Positions 34,999-43,379 of a stretch of 64,000 bases of DNA are shown piece after piece (position 1 is the stretch's first letter; each line of letters starts with the position of its first letter). Under the pieces are notes generated by a model, which was not told the origin of the DNA, searched no databases, and saw only the letters and a list, made by a program, of their open reading frames with translations. The stretch lies in NCBI RefSeq assembly GCF_936943645.1, contig NZ_CAKZJO010000081.1, positions 1 to 64,000 of the forward strand, in the 5' to 3' direction. Source of the DNA: an uncultured Bradyrhizobium sp. (GTDB lineage: Bacteria > Pseudomonadota > Alphaproteobacteria > Rhizobiales > Xanthobacteraceae). The position numbers and the translations under genes were made by a program.

Positions 34999-35056
34999 CG
35001 TTCCTGTTGGTACGATGGAGTGTAGCGGCCGGGCCCGCGATGTAAACGCCGCCAGC

Positions 35057-35491
35057 TCAGGCGGCGCGCGAGTCCACCTTCACAAGGACAGGCTCAAGCC
35101 CGGTAGCTTCGCGCCGCAGCTTGCCCGCCTCGAAACCGTGCATGCCGACCTGCCATTGCAGGCCAACGATGGCGCCCTTGGTCGGCTGCAGCAGCGCCAG
35201 CGAAGCAAACAGCGTCACCGGCAGCCACACCGCGAGTTGCAACCACTCCGGCGGCGCATAGGCGGTCTCGACCGCGAGGATCGCGGGCACCACGAGATGG
35301 CCGACCACGACGATCACGAGATAGGCGGGGAAGTCGTCGGCACGCTGGTGATACAGCTCCTCGCCGCAGTGATCGCAAGCGTGTGCGACCTTGAGGAAGC
35401 GACCGAACAGATGCCCCTCGCCGCAGTTCGGGCACTTGCCCCGGAAACCGCGCCACATTGCCTTCGCCAGCGAGATCGAACCGGTCGCCAT
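35057..35491 (-). CDS. DUF983 membrane protein with zinc-ribbon-like cysteines
   Basis: 144 residues from ATG 35491 (MATGSISLAKAMWRGFRGKC). Two CxxC pairs, CPNCGEG and CDHCGEE, precede two hydrophobic segments (AYLVIVVVGHLVVPAILAV and LAVWLPVTLFASLALL), the DUF983 arrangement. It is divergent from the MocR-type regulator with only about 65 bp between them, so the two may share control elements. Function unknown. Confidence 0.88.
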   Translation of the reverse strand: MATGSISLAKAMWRGFRGKCPNCGEGHLFGRFLKVAHACDHCGEELYHQRADDFPAYLVIVVVGHLVVPAILAVETAYAPPEWLQLAVWLPVTLFASLALLQPTKGAIVGLQWQVGMHGFEAGKLRREATGLEPVLVKVDSRAA

Positions 35492-35515
35492 GACCACACC
35501 TCTTCCTTTTCGTCG

Positions 35516-35545
35516 ATCCATACAATAAGAACTTGTATCCATACA
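35516..35545. promoter_or_regulatory. Direct repeat ATCCATACA x2, candidate MocR operator
   Basis: ATCCATACA occurs at 35516-35524 and again at 35537-35545, 21 bp apart, about two helical turns. Within it ATACAA (35520-35525) and TTGTAT (35533-35538) are also inverted. It sits in the short divergent spacer between DUF983 and the regulator. GabR/PdxR-type regulators are known to bind direct repeats. Confidence 0.6.
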
Positions 35546-35555
35546 TTCAAAGGAT

Positions 35556-36941
35556 ATGGGCCTATATTGCATGGATTGGACCCCTACAATCTCGGAGCTG
35601 TCGGGCCCGCGCTATCAGCGCATCGTCGAGGCCATGGAGGCCGACATCGCCGCCGGCCGGCTGGTGCGCGGCCAGCAATTGCCGACCCAGCGCGCGCTGG
35701 CAAAGGCGCTGGGCATCGACCTCACCACGGTGACGCGTGCCTACACCGAGGCGCGGCGACGCGGCATCATGGAGGCGCGGGTCGGACAGGGCTCGTTCGT
35801 GTCGGAGACCAGCGCGCGCCGTGCGGTCGACCTGCCGCATCCCGTCGCAATCGACCTGTCGATGAACGTGCCGCCGCATCCGCTGGAGGCTCAACTCGAC
35901 GAGCGCATCATCGCCGGAATGGAAGCGCTCCGCGCGCAATCGGGCCTGACGGCCTATCTCAACTATCAGCCGCCCGGCGGCAGCGCGCATGAGCGCGAAG
36001 TGGCCGCGCGCTGGATGCGTTCGCGGGTGCCGCATGCGCAAGCCGACAGGCTGGTGATCTTTCCCGGCGCGCAAACGATCCTCTTCGACCTGCTCGCACA
36101 CCTTGCGCGGCCTGGTGATATCGTGCTGACGGAAGCGCTGACATTCCCCGGCATCAAGGCCGCGGCAGCGCGGCTCGGCATCAAGCTCGTCGGCGTTACC
36201 ATGGATGACGGCGGCATCCTGCCCGAAGCACTGGCAAAGGCCTGCCGCACGCACAAGCCGAAGGCCGTCTATCTCATTCCGACGCTGCACAATCCGACCA
36301 CCGCGACGCTCTCGCCCGAGCGGCGCACCACTATCGCGAAGATCATCCGCGATAGCGACACGATCCTGATCGAGGACGACGCCTATGGCCTGCTCGACCG
36401 CGCGGCCTCGCCGATCGCAAACCTCATTCCGGAGCGGACTTATCTTGCGACCACGTTGTCGAAATGCATCGCGCCGGCGCTACGCGTCGCCTATCTGGTG
36501 ACGCCCGACGGCGACGCGCAGCAGCAGATGCGTGCATATTTGCAGGCGACCGTGCAGATGCCGGCGCCGCTGATGGTCGCGCTGGTGACGCATTGGATCG
36601 AAAACGGGATTGCCGATCGGATCATCACCGCCATCCGCAACGAGGCGATCGGCCGACAACAGCTCGCGCAGCGCACCCTGAAAGGCTTTCAGTTCCTGGC
36701 CAAGCCCGCGGCGCATCATCTGTGGCTGCGGTTGCCCGAGGATCGACCCGATGTCGCCGCACATTTGCTCCGGAATGGACTGGCGGTCGTCGCTGCCGAT
36801 GCCTTCATCGTCGACGGAACACCGCCGCACGCGGCACGCGTCTCGCTAGGGGCGGCGCGGAACAGGTGTGAATTGACGGAAGCGCTGCGCATCCTGGTTG
36901 GCGCCCTGCAGAAGCCCGCCGACACCAGGCAGATCGTCTAG
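35556..36941 (+). CDS. MocR-family transcriptional regulator (GntR HTH fused to aminotransferase fold)
   Basis: 461 residues from ATG 35556; ATG 35571 (MDWTPTISELSGPRYQRIVE) is an alternative start matching where the family usually begins. The N-terminal winged helix spans about 17-80 (LVRGQQLPTQRALAKALGID). The aminotransferase type I domain has SxxK-like PLP lysine Lys303 in TLSKCIAPALRVAY, and LIEDDAYGLL upstream with the PLP-N1 Asp. Such proteins sense an amino acid or vitamin B6 compound through PLP. The target genes are unknown; the divergent DUF983 gene is the simplest candidate. Confidence 0.93.
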   Translation: MGLYCMDWTPTISELSGPRYQRIVEAMEADIAAGRLVRGQQLPTQRALAKALGIDLTTVTRAYTEARRRGIMEARVGQGSFVSETSARRAVDLPHPVAIDLSMNVPPHPLEAQLDERIIAGMEALRAQSGLTAYLNYQPPGGSAHEREVAARWMRSRVPHAQADRLVIFPGAQTILFDLLAHLARPGDIVLTEALTFPGIKAAAARLGIKLVGVTMDDGGILPEALAKACRTHKPKAVYLIPTLHNPTTATLSPERRTTIAKIIRDSDTILIEDDAYGLLDRAASPIANLIPERTYLATTLSKCIAPALRVAYLVTPDGDAQQQMRAYLQATVQMPAPLMVALVTHWIENGIADRIITAIRNEAIGRQQLAQRTLKGFQFLAKPAAHHLWLRLPEDRPDVAAHLLRNGLAVVAADAFIVDGTPPHAARVSLGAARNRCELTEALRILVGALQKPADTRQIV

Positions 36942-36948
36942 TCCCTTC

Positions 36949-37209
36949 TCAACGATGGTGACGGGGGTGACGCCGGCGAACGGCCGGGGTCGCGCCTGAC
37001 GGATACGCCGCATAGGCTTCGGTTGGCGCCGCTGTCTCGCCACGGGCCGCGCGCCCCGCGGGCGTGAGCTGGCCGCCATTCAGCACATCGCGGTCAGGAT
37101 GAGCGGCCTGATAGGCCGCAGGCTCCGAAAACTGAGCCTGGGCAAATGTCGGCATCAAGGCGGCTGCGGACAGCAATGCAGCCGCAACGGCAATTTTGGT
37201 ACGGGTCAT
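36949..37209 (-). CDS. Small secreted protein of unknown function
   Basis: 86 residues from ATG 37209, chosen for GGAG 7 bp upstream; an ATG two codons earlier overlaps that site. A clear signal peptide (MTRTKIAVAAALLSAAALMP, cleavage likely after AQA) precedes a short polar tail with NGGQLTPAGRAARGE and a His/Arg-rich end (RRRHPRHHR). It is convergent with the MocR gene. The basic tail could bind metal or anionic polymers; no function is recognised. Confidence 0.75.
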   Translation of the reverse strand: MTRTKIAVAAALLSAAALMPTFAQAQFSEPAAYQAAHPDRDVLNGGQLTPAGRAARGETAAPTEAYAAYPSGATPAVRRRHPRHHR

Positions 37210-37433
37210 CGTCATTCTCCGTCATCTCGTTCGGGGCTGGCCGATCCGTGAGCATGATCGCGGCGTGCGGCCCCGGAATTGAAGTACGAGCGTCATGTAG
37301 GCGCGTCTTCCACGAACGCCCGACACCGCAGATCACGCTTGCGTGCGCGACGGATTGACTTGCACGACGGCAGCCGTGCTATGCGGGCAACGGCGATCAA
37401 CAGTTCGGGATCGCTCCGACGAGGAATGGCCTG

Positions 37434-38177
37434 TTGGAAACGCTCACCTACGTTCTCCTGCCGCTCGGCGCATTGGCCGGCGGCTTCGTCTCGGGGCTGG
37501 CCGGTTTCGGCACGGCGCTGATGGCGCTCGGCATCTGGCTCTGCGTGCTGCCGCCCTCGCTCGCAGTGCCCCTGGTGCTGATCTGCTCGGTGATCGCGCA
37601 GACTTCGACGCTGCCGTCGATGTGGAAGAGCTTTGACCTCTCGCTGGTGTGGCCGTTCCTGATCGGAGGGCTGCTTGGCGTGCCGCTGGGGACCATGCTG
37701 ATCGCCTCGGCCGATCCAAAAGTGTTCAAGCTGAGCGTCGGCGTGTTGATCCTGATCTTTTCGAGCGCGCTGTACCTGAACAAGAGGCCGCTCGCGATCA
37801 AGTTCGGCGGCCGGATCGCCGACGGCGCGATCGGCTTTGCCGGCGGTATTCTGGGCGGCCTCGCCGGCTTGTCCGGGCCGCTGCCGATCCTGTGGGCCAA
37901 CATCCGCGGCTGGAACAAGCACGAGCGGCGCGGCATCTTCCAGCTCTTCAATTTCACGGTGCTGGCGACAGCGCTGCTGCTGCAGACCGCATCTGGTCTC
38001 GTCGAGCTCAAGGTGATCTGGCTCGCCATGGTGGCGTTTCCAGGCACCCTGATCGGCGCCTGGGCCGGCGCGCGGGTCTATCACGCCCTCAACGACAAGC
38101 ATTTCGGCGATGTCGTGCTCGGCCTGCTGTTCATGTCGGGTCTGACCCTCGTCTGGAACAGTCTCGGCGCGCCCTAG
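37434..38177 (+). CDS. TauE/SafE-family sulfite/organosulfur permease
   Basis: 247 residues. The start is TTG at 37434 with GAGGA nine bases upstream. It has about eight hydrophobic segments with the TauE repeats GGFVSGLAGFGTALMALGIW and GFAGGILGGLAGLSGPLPIL, the two halves of the family. Members export sulfite, sulfoacetate or similar anions; the substrate here is not indicated. It is convergent with the O-antigen ligase-like gene, the stops being 4 bp apart. Confidence 0.88.
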   Translation: METLTYVLLPLGALAGGFVSGLAGFGTALMALGIWLCVLPPSLAVPLVLICSVIAQTSTLPSMWKSFDLSLVWPFLIGGLLGVPLGTMLIASADPKVFKLSVGVLILIFSSALYLNKRPLAIKFGGRIADGAIGFAGGILGGLAGLSGPLPILWANIRGWNKHERRGIFQLFNFTVLATALLLQTASGLVELKVIWLAMVAFPGTLIGAWAGARVYHALNDKHFGDVVLGLLFMSGLTLVWNSLGAP

Positions 38178-38180
38178 CTT

Positions 38181-39446
38181 CTATGGCCTTTTGGCGAGCG
38201 CCATGCCGCCGGCAACGCCGACGCCGAGAACGTAGATCCAGCCGGGCGTGAAGTCGAACAGATGCGTGTTGAGCAGCGAGGTCAGCATGTTCTGCACCAC
38301 GACCAGCAGGCCGATCCAGCAGGCCAGTCCCTCGCCACGAAACAGCAACAGGTGCGCAAACCAGAGCGCGTAGAGGATCAGGACACCGACGACGCCCCAC
38401 TGCACGGCCACGCTGAGGGTCTGGTTGTGCGGGTTGCTGACGATCTCCATGCGCAGCGGATCGATTTGTGCATCGGCAGCCGCGCCGGCAAACAGGGGGC
38501 GGATCGAGCCGGTGCCATGGCCCACCAGCGGCGCGTCGGCGATGAAGCGAAGCGACTTCCGCCAATATTCCAGACGCGAGCCCATGCCGCTGACCTGACC
38601 TTCCTGCACACTCGCCTCATAGTCGGCCTGAAACTTCCCGACGGTTGCGCGCAAATGCGGCGACACGGCGAAGAACAAGCCGGCCAGCAATCCCGTCACA
38701 GCCAAAGCGATCAGTGCCGCACGCAGGCGCAGATGCAGCAACGCGAACACCAGCACCAGGACCGGCAGCGTTACCAGCGCCGTGCGCGAGACCACGACGA
38801 AGATCATGTTGGCGAGGAATCCGATCACGAGCGCAGCGAACCACGCCGCGCTGCGGGCGCGACCTTGCCGCAGCAGCGACACGACCGGATAGACCAGCGC
38901 CAGCGCGCAGAGCGCGAATTCCTGGCTCTGGTCGATATAGTTGCGCACCGCGATCCCGCTTTCGACCTTGTAGGGCCCGCGCGACAGATAGAGCTTCAGC
39001 GAAAGTGAGGGGTCGATCGCGACGGCAAAGGAATAGAGCATCAAGGCCGTGCACGATGCCAGGAAGGCGGAAAATACCCAATGGCCGTAGGGCCAACGCT
39101 CGAACTGGTAGAGCAGGAGCGGAATGACCAGCAGCTTGGCTGCCGGCCCGATCGCCTGGATTCGCTCCGGCCATGGCGCATCCGACCAGAGCGTGCCCAT
39201 GGCGGCGAGCATGACCAGTGCGATCGGCAGCAGGCAGATCGGACGACGCAGCGAGCGCGGAAATTCGCGGAGATCGACGAAGGCGAAGGCGATCAGCCAG
39301 GGGATGAGCGCGAAGATCAACCCGGTCGTGGTCCACGGCAGCAGCAGCGCGATCAGCGCGACGAAGCGGGCCGGCGTGCGGTAGCGCGCCGCCCAGATCG
39401 CGGCGAGCCATGACGCCGGCTTCTGCTCGTTGGTCAGCTCGTTCAT
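38181..39446 (-). CDS. O-antigen ligase/polymerase-like membrane protein (Wzy/WaaL family)
   Basis: 421 residues from ATG 39446 (MNELTNEQKPASWLAAIWAA). It has about ten to twelve hydrophobic segments and one large periplasmic loop containing MGSRLEYWRKSLRFIADAPL and GHGTGSIRPLF followed by NPHNQTLSVAVQWG. The PHNQ-type motif is typical of the Wzy_C/O-antigen ligase family. No other surface polysaccharide genes are nearby, so its glycan substrate cannot be inferred. Confidence 0.88.
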   Translation of the reverse strand: MNELTNEQKPASWLAAIWAARYRTPARFVALIALLLPWTTTGLIFALIPWLIAFAFVDLREFPRSLRRPICLLPIALVMLAAMGTLWSDAPWPERIQAIGPAAKLLVIPLLLYQFERWPYGHWVFSAFLASCTALMLYSFAVAIDPSLSLKLYLSRGPYKVESGIAVRNYIDQSQEFALCALALVYPVVSLLRQGRARSAAWFAALVIGFLANMIFVVVSRTALVTLPVLVLVFALLHLRLRAALIALAVTGLLAGLFFAVSPHLRATVGKFQADYEASVQEGQVSGMGSRLEYWRKSLRFIADAPLVGHGTGSIRPLFAGAAADAQIDPLRMEIVSNPHNQTLSVAVQWGVVGVLILYALWFAHLLLFRGEGLACWIGLLVVVQNMLTSLLNTHLFDFTPGWIYVLGVGVAGGMALAKRP

Positions 39447-39521
39447 TCCGCCCTTCTTACAGCGCACCATCCTCGCAGCACGGCAAATTAGCCGGAGCCG
39501 CGGGGATGCAACAAGACGTCG

Positions 39522-40928
39522 CTAGGCGGGCTCGCGCTGGGATGGCGCGGCCGGTTCGACGACCACAGGCCCCACGCTTTCATCCTGCGGTGGCACCGCC
39601 AGGCGCTTGTTGAACTCGCGGCGGAGCAACCAGATGCTCAGCGCCGCCTGCACCATTGTCGTCGCAATCGACAGATACCAGACGTGCTCCATCCGGAATC
39701 CCGGCCATGTCGAGAGCCAGATCGACGGCATGGAATAGGTCAGCACCCGTATCGCCGAGGTCCACAACACCGGCTTGGTGTTGCCGAGCCCCTGGAACAT
39801 GCTGGAGCAGGTAAATATCAGCCCCTGCGCCACCATGTTGAGCGAGACGATCCGCAGGAAGAGTGATGCGACCGCCATGGTATCTGGATCATTCGAGAAG
39901 CCGGCAAGCAACACACCCGGCGCAAGCTGCGCGAGGATCATGAAGACGGCCATCACGGCGGCAGCGATGAGCGCCGTCTTGAGGAAGGTCTCCCGCACTC
40001 GCGCGCCATCGCCGGCGCCAAAATTCTGACCGGCGATCGGCCCTGCAGCGAGAGCGATGGCAAGCGCCGGCATCTGGATCAGGCCAAGGACGCGCGTCCC
40101 GATGCCGAAACCGGCCTGCGCGGCCGGGCCGAAAACGCTCAGCACGTAATAGCCCACGCCCATGATGATGAAGACCATCACGAACTCGCCGCCCGCGGGC
40201 AGTCCGACATTGAGAACCCGCTTCCATTGCCGAAGCTGCGGACGCCACTGCGCTGGATTGAAGGCGACATAGCGCTCGACCTTGCGGAAATACGCCAGCA
40301 ACACCAGCACCCCGATGGCGACCGCGAGCGAGCTCGCCAGCCCCGCACCGGCGACCCCGAACGCATGGCCGGTGCCCCAGCCCGTGATCAGGACCGGCGC
40401 CAGCGCGATATTGATGGCCACGGCAAACGATTGCACCAGCATGGTGGGGCGTACGATACCGGTGGCACGCAGCGCGGCCCCCATCACTTGGGTCGAGAAC
40501 TGCAGGGCGAGCGCCGGCATGAACCACAGCAGATAGGTGGTCCCCGCCTCGACCGTGGCTTGATCGGCGGCGATCGAACGCATGTAGGCGCGCGACAGCG
40601 CGATACCGGCGACCAGAGTCAACAGTCCGAACAGCACCGACAGAACGATCGCCTGGTTGAAGATCAGGTTGGCATCCGGCCGGTCCTTGCGTCCCACGGC
40701 GTGCGCGATCAGCGCCACCGTGCCGACGCCGAGCATCTGCATCAAGGCATTGACGAGGAAGCCGGCATTGCCGGCCGCGGCGACACCCGCCACGGCGGCA
40801 TCCCCCAGGCTCGACACGAAGTAGAGGTCAACGAGCTGGCAGATCATGATCGTGACCATGCCGACCATGATCGGAGGCGCCATGGCCAGGATGTGTCTCA
40901 CGATGGAGCCGTTCGTCAGGTCTTTCAT
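39522..40928 (-). CDS. MATE-family multidrug/Na+ antiporter
   Basis: 468 residues, start MKDLTNGSIVRHILAMAPPI, with twelve predicted hydrophobic segments in two related halves, e.g. GMVTIMICQLVDLYFVSSLG and GEFVMVFIIMGVGYYVLSVF. The family motif QNFGAGDGARVRETFLKTAL is present, and a matching AHAVGRKDRPDANLIFNQA occurs in the first half. It is downstream of the ABC exporter by 75 bp on the same strand, so the two efflux genes may form one unit. Confidence 0.93.
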   Translation of the reverse strand: MKDLTNGSIVRHILAMAPPIMVGMVTIMICQLVDLYFVSSLGDAAVAGVAAAGNAGFLVNALMQMLGVGTVALIAHAVGRKDRPDANLIFNQAIVLSVLFGLLTLVAGIALSRAYMRSIAADQATVEAGTTYLLWFMPALALQFSTQVMGAALRATGIVRPTMLVQSFAVAINIALAPVLITGWGTGHAFGVAGAGLASSLAVAIGVLVLLAYFRKVERYVAFNPAQWRPQLRQWKRVLNVGLPAGGEFVMVFIIMGVGYYVLSVFGPAAQAGFGIGTRVLGLIQMPALAIALAAGPIAGQNFGAGDGARVRETFLKTALIAAAVMAVFMILAQLAPGVLLAGFSNDPDTMAVASLFLRIVSLNMVAQGLIFTCSSMFQGLGNTKPVLWTSAIRVLTYSMPSIWLSTWPGFRMEHVWYLSIATTMVQAALSIWLLRREFNKRLAVPPQDESVGPVVVEPAAPSQREPA

Positions 40929-41003
40929 GTCATTCCATCCTTGACGGCTTCCTTGACGTATTCCTTGGCGGCGCGACGGCGGGACGCTCGCCCGCCGCGT
41001 GCC

Positions 41004-42803
41004 TCACTCCGCCGCCGCGATATGCCCGAGCTCCACCACCTGGCGCTCGAACAGGCCGCGATAGATGCCGTCCGGCTTGCGCGCGAGCACGGCGTGGGTG
41101 CCTTGCTCGACGATCTCGCCGCGGTCGAACACCAGGATGCGGTCGAGGCTCTTCACCGTCGACAGCCGGTGCGCGATCACGACCGAGGTGCGCCCCTTCA
41201 TCAACCGCTCCATCGCCTGCTGTATCAGCGCCTCCGATTCCGAATCGAGGCTCGAGGTCGCCTCGTCCAGGATCAGCACCGGCGCGTCCGCCAGGAAGGC
41301 GCGCGCCAGCGCCACGCGCTGCCGCTCGCCACCCGACAGTTTCACGCCGCGCTCGCCGACCAGCGTGCCGTAGCCCTTCGGCAGGCGCAGGATGAAGTCA
41401 TGCGCGTTCGCAAGCCGCGCCGCCTGCTCGATCGCCTCCAGGCTGGCGCCCGGCCGGCCATAGGCGATGTTCTCGGCGAGCGAGCGGTGAAACAGGATCG
41501 GGTCCTGCTGCACGATCGCGACCTGGCTGCGCAGCGATTGCTGCGTGGCGTGCGCAATGTCCTGCCCGTCGATCAGCACGCGGCCGCCGGTGACGTCGTA
41601 GAGCCGCTGCACCAGCTTGACGAAGGTGGTCTTGCCGGAGCCCGAGCGGCCGACCAGGCCGACCCGTTCGCCGGCCCGGATCTTCACCGACAGCCCGTCA
41701 TACAACGGCGCGTGATGACCGCCATAATGGAACGTGACGTCGTCGAACACGATCTCGCCGCCTTCGATCGCAATCGGCCGTGCGTCCTCAGCATCGGCGA
41801 TCCCGATCGGCTCGGCATGGATCGCCACCAGCTCGTCCATGTCGTTGACCGAACGCTGCAGGTTGTTGATGTGCATGCCGACGTCACGCAGATAGGCGTG
41901 GATGATGTAGTAGCTGGTCAGCACGTAGGTGACGTCGCCGGGCGAGGCGTGGCCGTACATCCACAGCAGCACCGAACCGCCGATGACCGACGCGCGCAGG
42001 CACAGCAGCAGCGACAGCTGCGCCATGGCCGTGTAGTTGTAGCGGAGCCAGGTTCGCCGCACGCGCACCCGCCAGCGGCCGACGACGCGCGCAAGCCGCA
42101 CATCCTCGCGCAGCTCGGCGCCGAAGGATTTCACCACTGCGTTGCAGGTGAGCGCGTCCGCCAGCGTGCCGCCGACCTTGGTGTCCCACGCATTCGAGAC
42201 CCGTGCGGCCGGCGCGATGTAGCGCGTCGAAAACACGACGGTGATGGCGACGTAGAAGATCGCCCCTACAGCGATCACCACGCCGAGCGAAGCCCAGTGC
42301 AGGCCGATCAGGACCATCGAGCCGATCAACACCAGCAGCGACGGCGCCAACGCCATCAGGATGGTGTCGTTGAGCAGGTCGAGCGCCCACATGCCGCGCG
42401 TGATCTTGCGCACGGTGGATCCCGCGAAGGAGTTGGCGTGCCAGTCGGTGGAGAAACGCTGCACGCGTGTGAAGGTCTCCTGTGCGACGTCCGACATGGT
42501 TTTGAGCGTGAACGGCACGATCGCCTGCAGGCCGGTCAGCCGCAGCACCACGGAGGCCGCACCCAGCGCCACGATGGCGCCGAAGGCCACCAAAGCCGCA
42601 TGGCGTGCAGCAGGATCGGACGGGCCGCGCGTCAGCGCGTCGACCAGCTGTCCCGAAAATACGGGCATGAACAGGTCGGCGACCGTCGCACCCAGCAGGC
42701 CGCCGGCCACGACGAGGCCGCGCCCCGGCTGCTTCAGCCAGTGCCGGAATACGAAGGGCAATACCACGCGAATCGCGGCGGGCTTCTTGGGCAGAGCGGT
42801 CAT
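41004..42803 (-). CDS. ABC transporter, fused permease and ATPase (exporter type)
   Basis: 599 residues from ATG 42803 (MTALPKKPAAIRVVLPFVFR). Six transmembrane helices in the first about 320 residues are followed by the ATPase. Walker A GRSGSGKT is at 385-392; the Q-loop is IVQQDPILFHRSLAENIAYG; the signature is KLSGGERQRVALARAFL; Walker B is VLILDEATSSLDSESEALI; the H-loop is VIAHRLSTVKSLDRI. Works as a homodimer or heterodimer; substrate unknown. Upstream of the MATE gene. Confidence 0.95.
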   Translation of the reverse strand: MTALPKKPAAIRVVLPFVFRHWLKQPGRGLVVAGGLLGATVADLFMPVFSGQLVDALTRGPSDPAARHAALVAFGAIVALGAASVVLRLTGLQAIVPFTLKTMSDVAQETFTRVQRFSTDWHANSFAGSTVRKITRGMWALDLLNDTILMALAPSLLVLIGSMVLIGLHWASLGVVIAVGAIFYVAITVVFSTRYIAPAARVSNAWDTKVGGTLADALTCNAVVKSFGAELREDVRLARVVGRWRVRVRRTWLRYNYTAMAQLSLLLCLRASVIGGSVLLWMYGHASPGDVTYVLTSYYIIHAYLRDVGMHINNLQRSVNDMDELVAIHAEPIGIADAEDARPIAIEGGEIVFDDVTFHYGGHHAPLYDGLSVKIRAGERVGLVGRSGSGKTTFVKLVQRLYDVTGGRVLIDGQDIAHATQQSLRSQVAIVQQDPILFHRSLAENIAYGRPGASLEAIEQAARLANAHDFILRLPKGYGTLVGERGVKLSGGERQRVALARAFLADAPVLILDEATSSLDSESEALIQQAMERLMKGRTSVVIAHRLSTVKSLDRILVFDRGEIVEQGTHAVLARKPDGIYRGLFERQVVELGHIAAAE

Positions 42804-43379
42804 GACATCACCCGGCCGCTTCGTGCGGGCCGGCTCCATCGACGGACACGGGCCGGCCGCGAGGGCCGGACAGGCGTCACCTAAAGTTGGCTTTGACTTG
42901 GGAAGAGGAGCGATCGGGACGTGGCGCCCAATCGAAGCTGGCGGAAGAGGCCTCTAGCAGGCCGCGTACATACCGAACCAGACGATCATCGAGCGCGGGC
43001 GTACGATCTGCGAATGCGACGAAATCATGCAAATCTCTCCCCGGTTCGATTGAATGAGGTGCGCTTTATAGATGTGTCGTTCGCGCTTTGCAACGGGGCC
43101 CGCGCGAGATCACGGACGAGTGTTGCAATTTGGTGCGGCGGGTGTCGCTGTCGCCACAGTTTCCGTTGTCATCCCCCGCGACCCGGCTACGCCAAGGCTT
43201 CGCCGAGGTTTAGGTCCAGGGGCGCCGAAGCTTCAGCGAAGGCGGCAGGCGGGGGGATCCAGTACGCCGCGGCGGCTGTGGCGAGAGCGAGCTCTCCGAC
43301 GAAGTCCTCTGGAATACTGGATCGCCCGCCCCAGTGCGCAAATGCGCACAAGGCGGGCGACACCGAGACTGAAGTTGCG
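42804..43379. other. 576-bp intergenic region (ABC exporter promoter side plus a repeat)
   Basis: Between the ABC exporter start and the MFS stop. 43168-43364 is repeat family E. The AT-richer stretch 43015-43085 (AATCATGCAAATCTCTCC; TTTATAGATGTGTCG) is the likely promoter area of the ABC-MATE unit. No coding sequence is supported; the open frames here have atypical composition. Confidence 0.6.
43168..43364. repeat. Intergenic repeat, family E
   Basis: About 200 bp, beginning GTCATCCCCCGCGACCCGGC and ending AAGGCGGGCGACACC. Internal inverted arms are ATCCAGTA (about 43258) and TACTGGAT (about 43315). Other inverted elements are GGCGAAGC-type blocks and GCGCAAATGCGC. It has the form of dispersed Bradyrhizobium repeats; one copy in the window. 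Confidence 0.65.

Noticed and set aside
40227..42884. 885-codon open frame on the plus strand opposite the ABC exporter and MATE genes
   Set aside because: Antisense shadow of high-GC codons; His/Arg/Asp-rich composition with no domain, while the minus strand encodes clear proteins.
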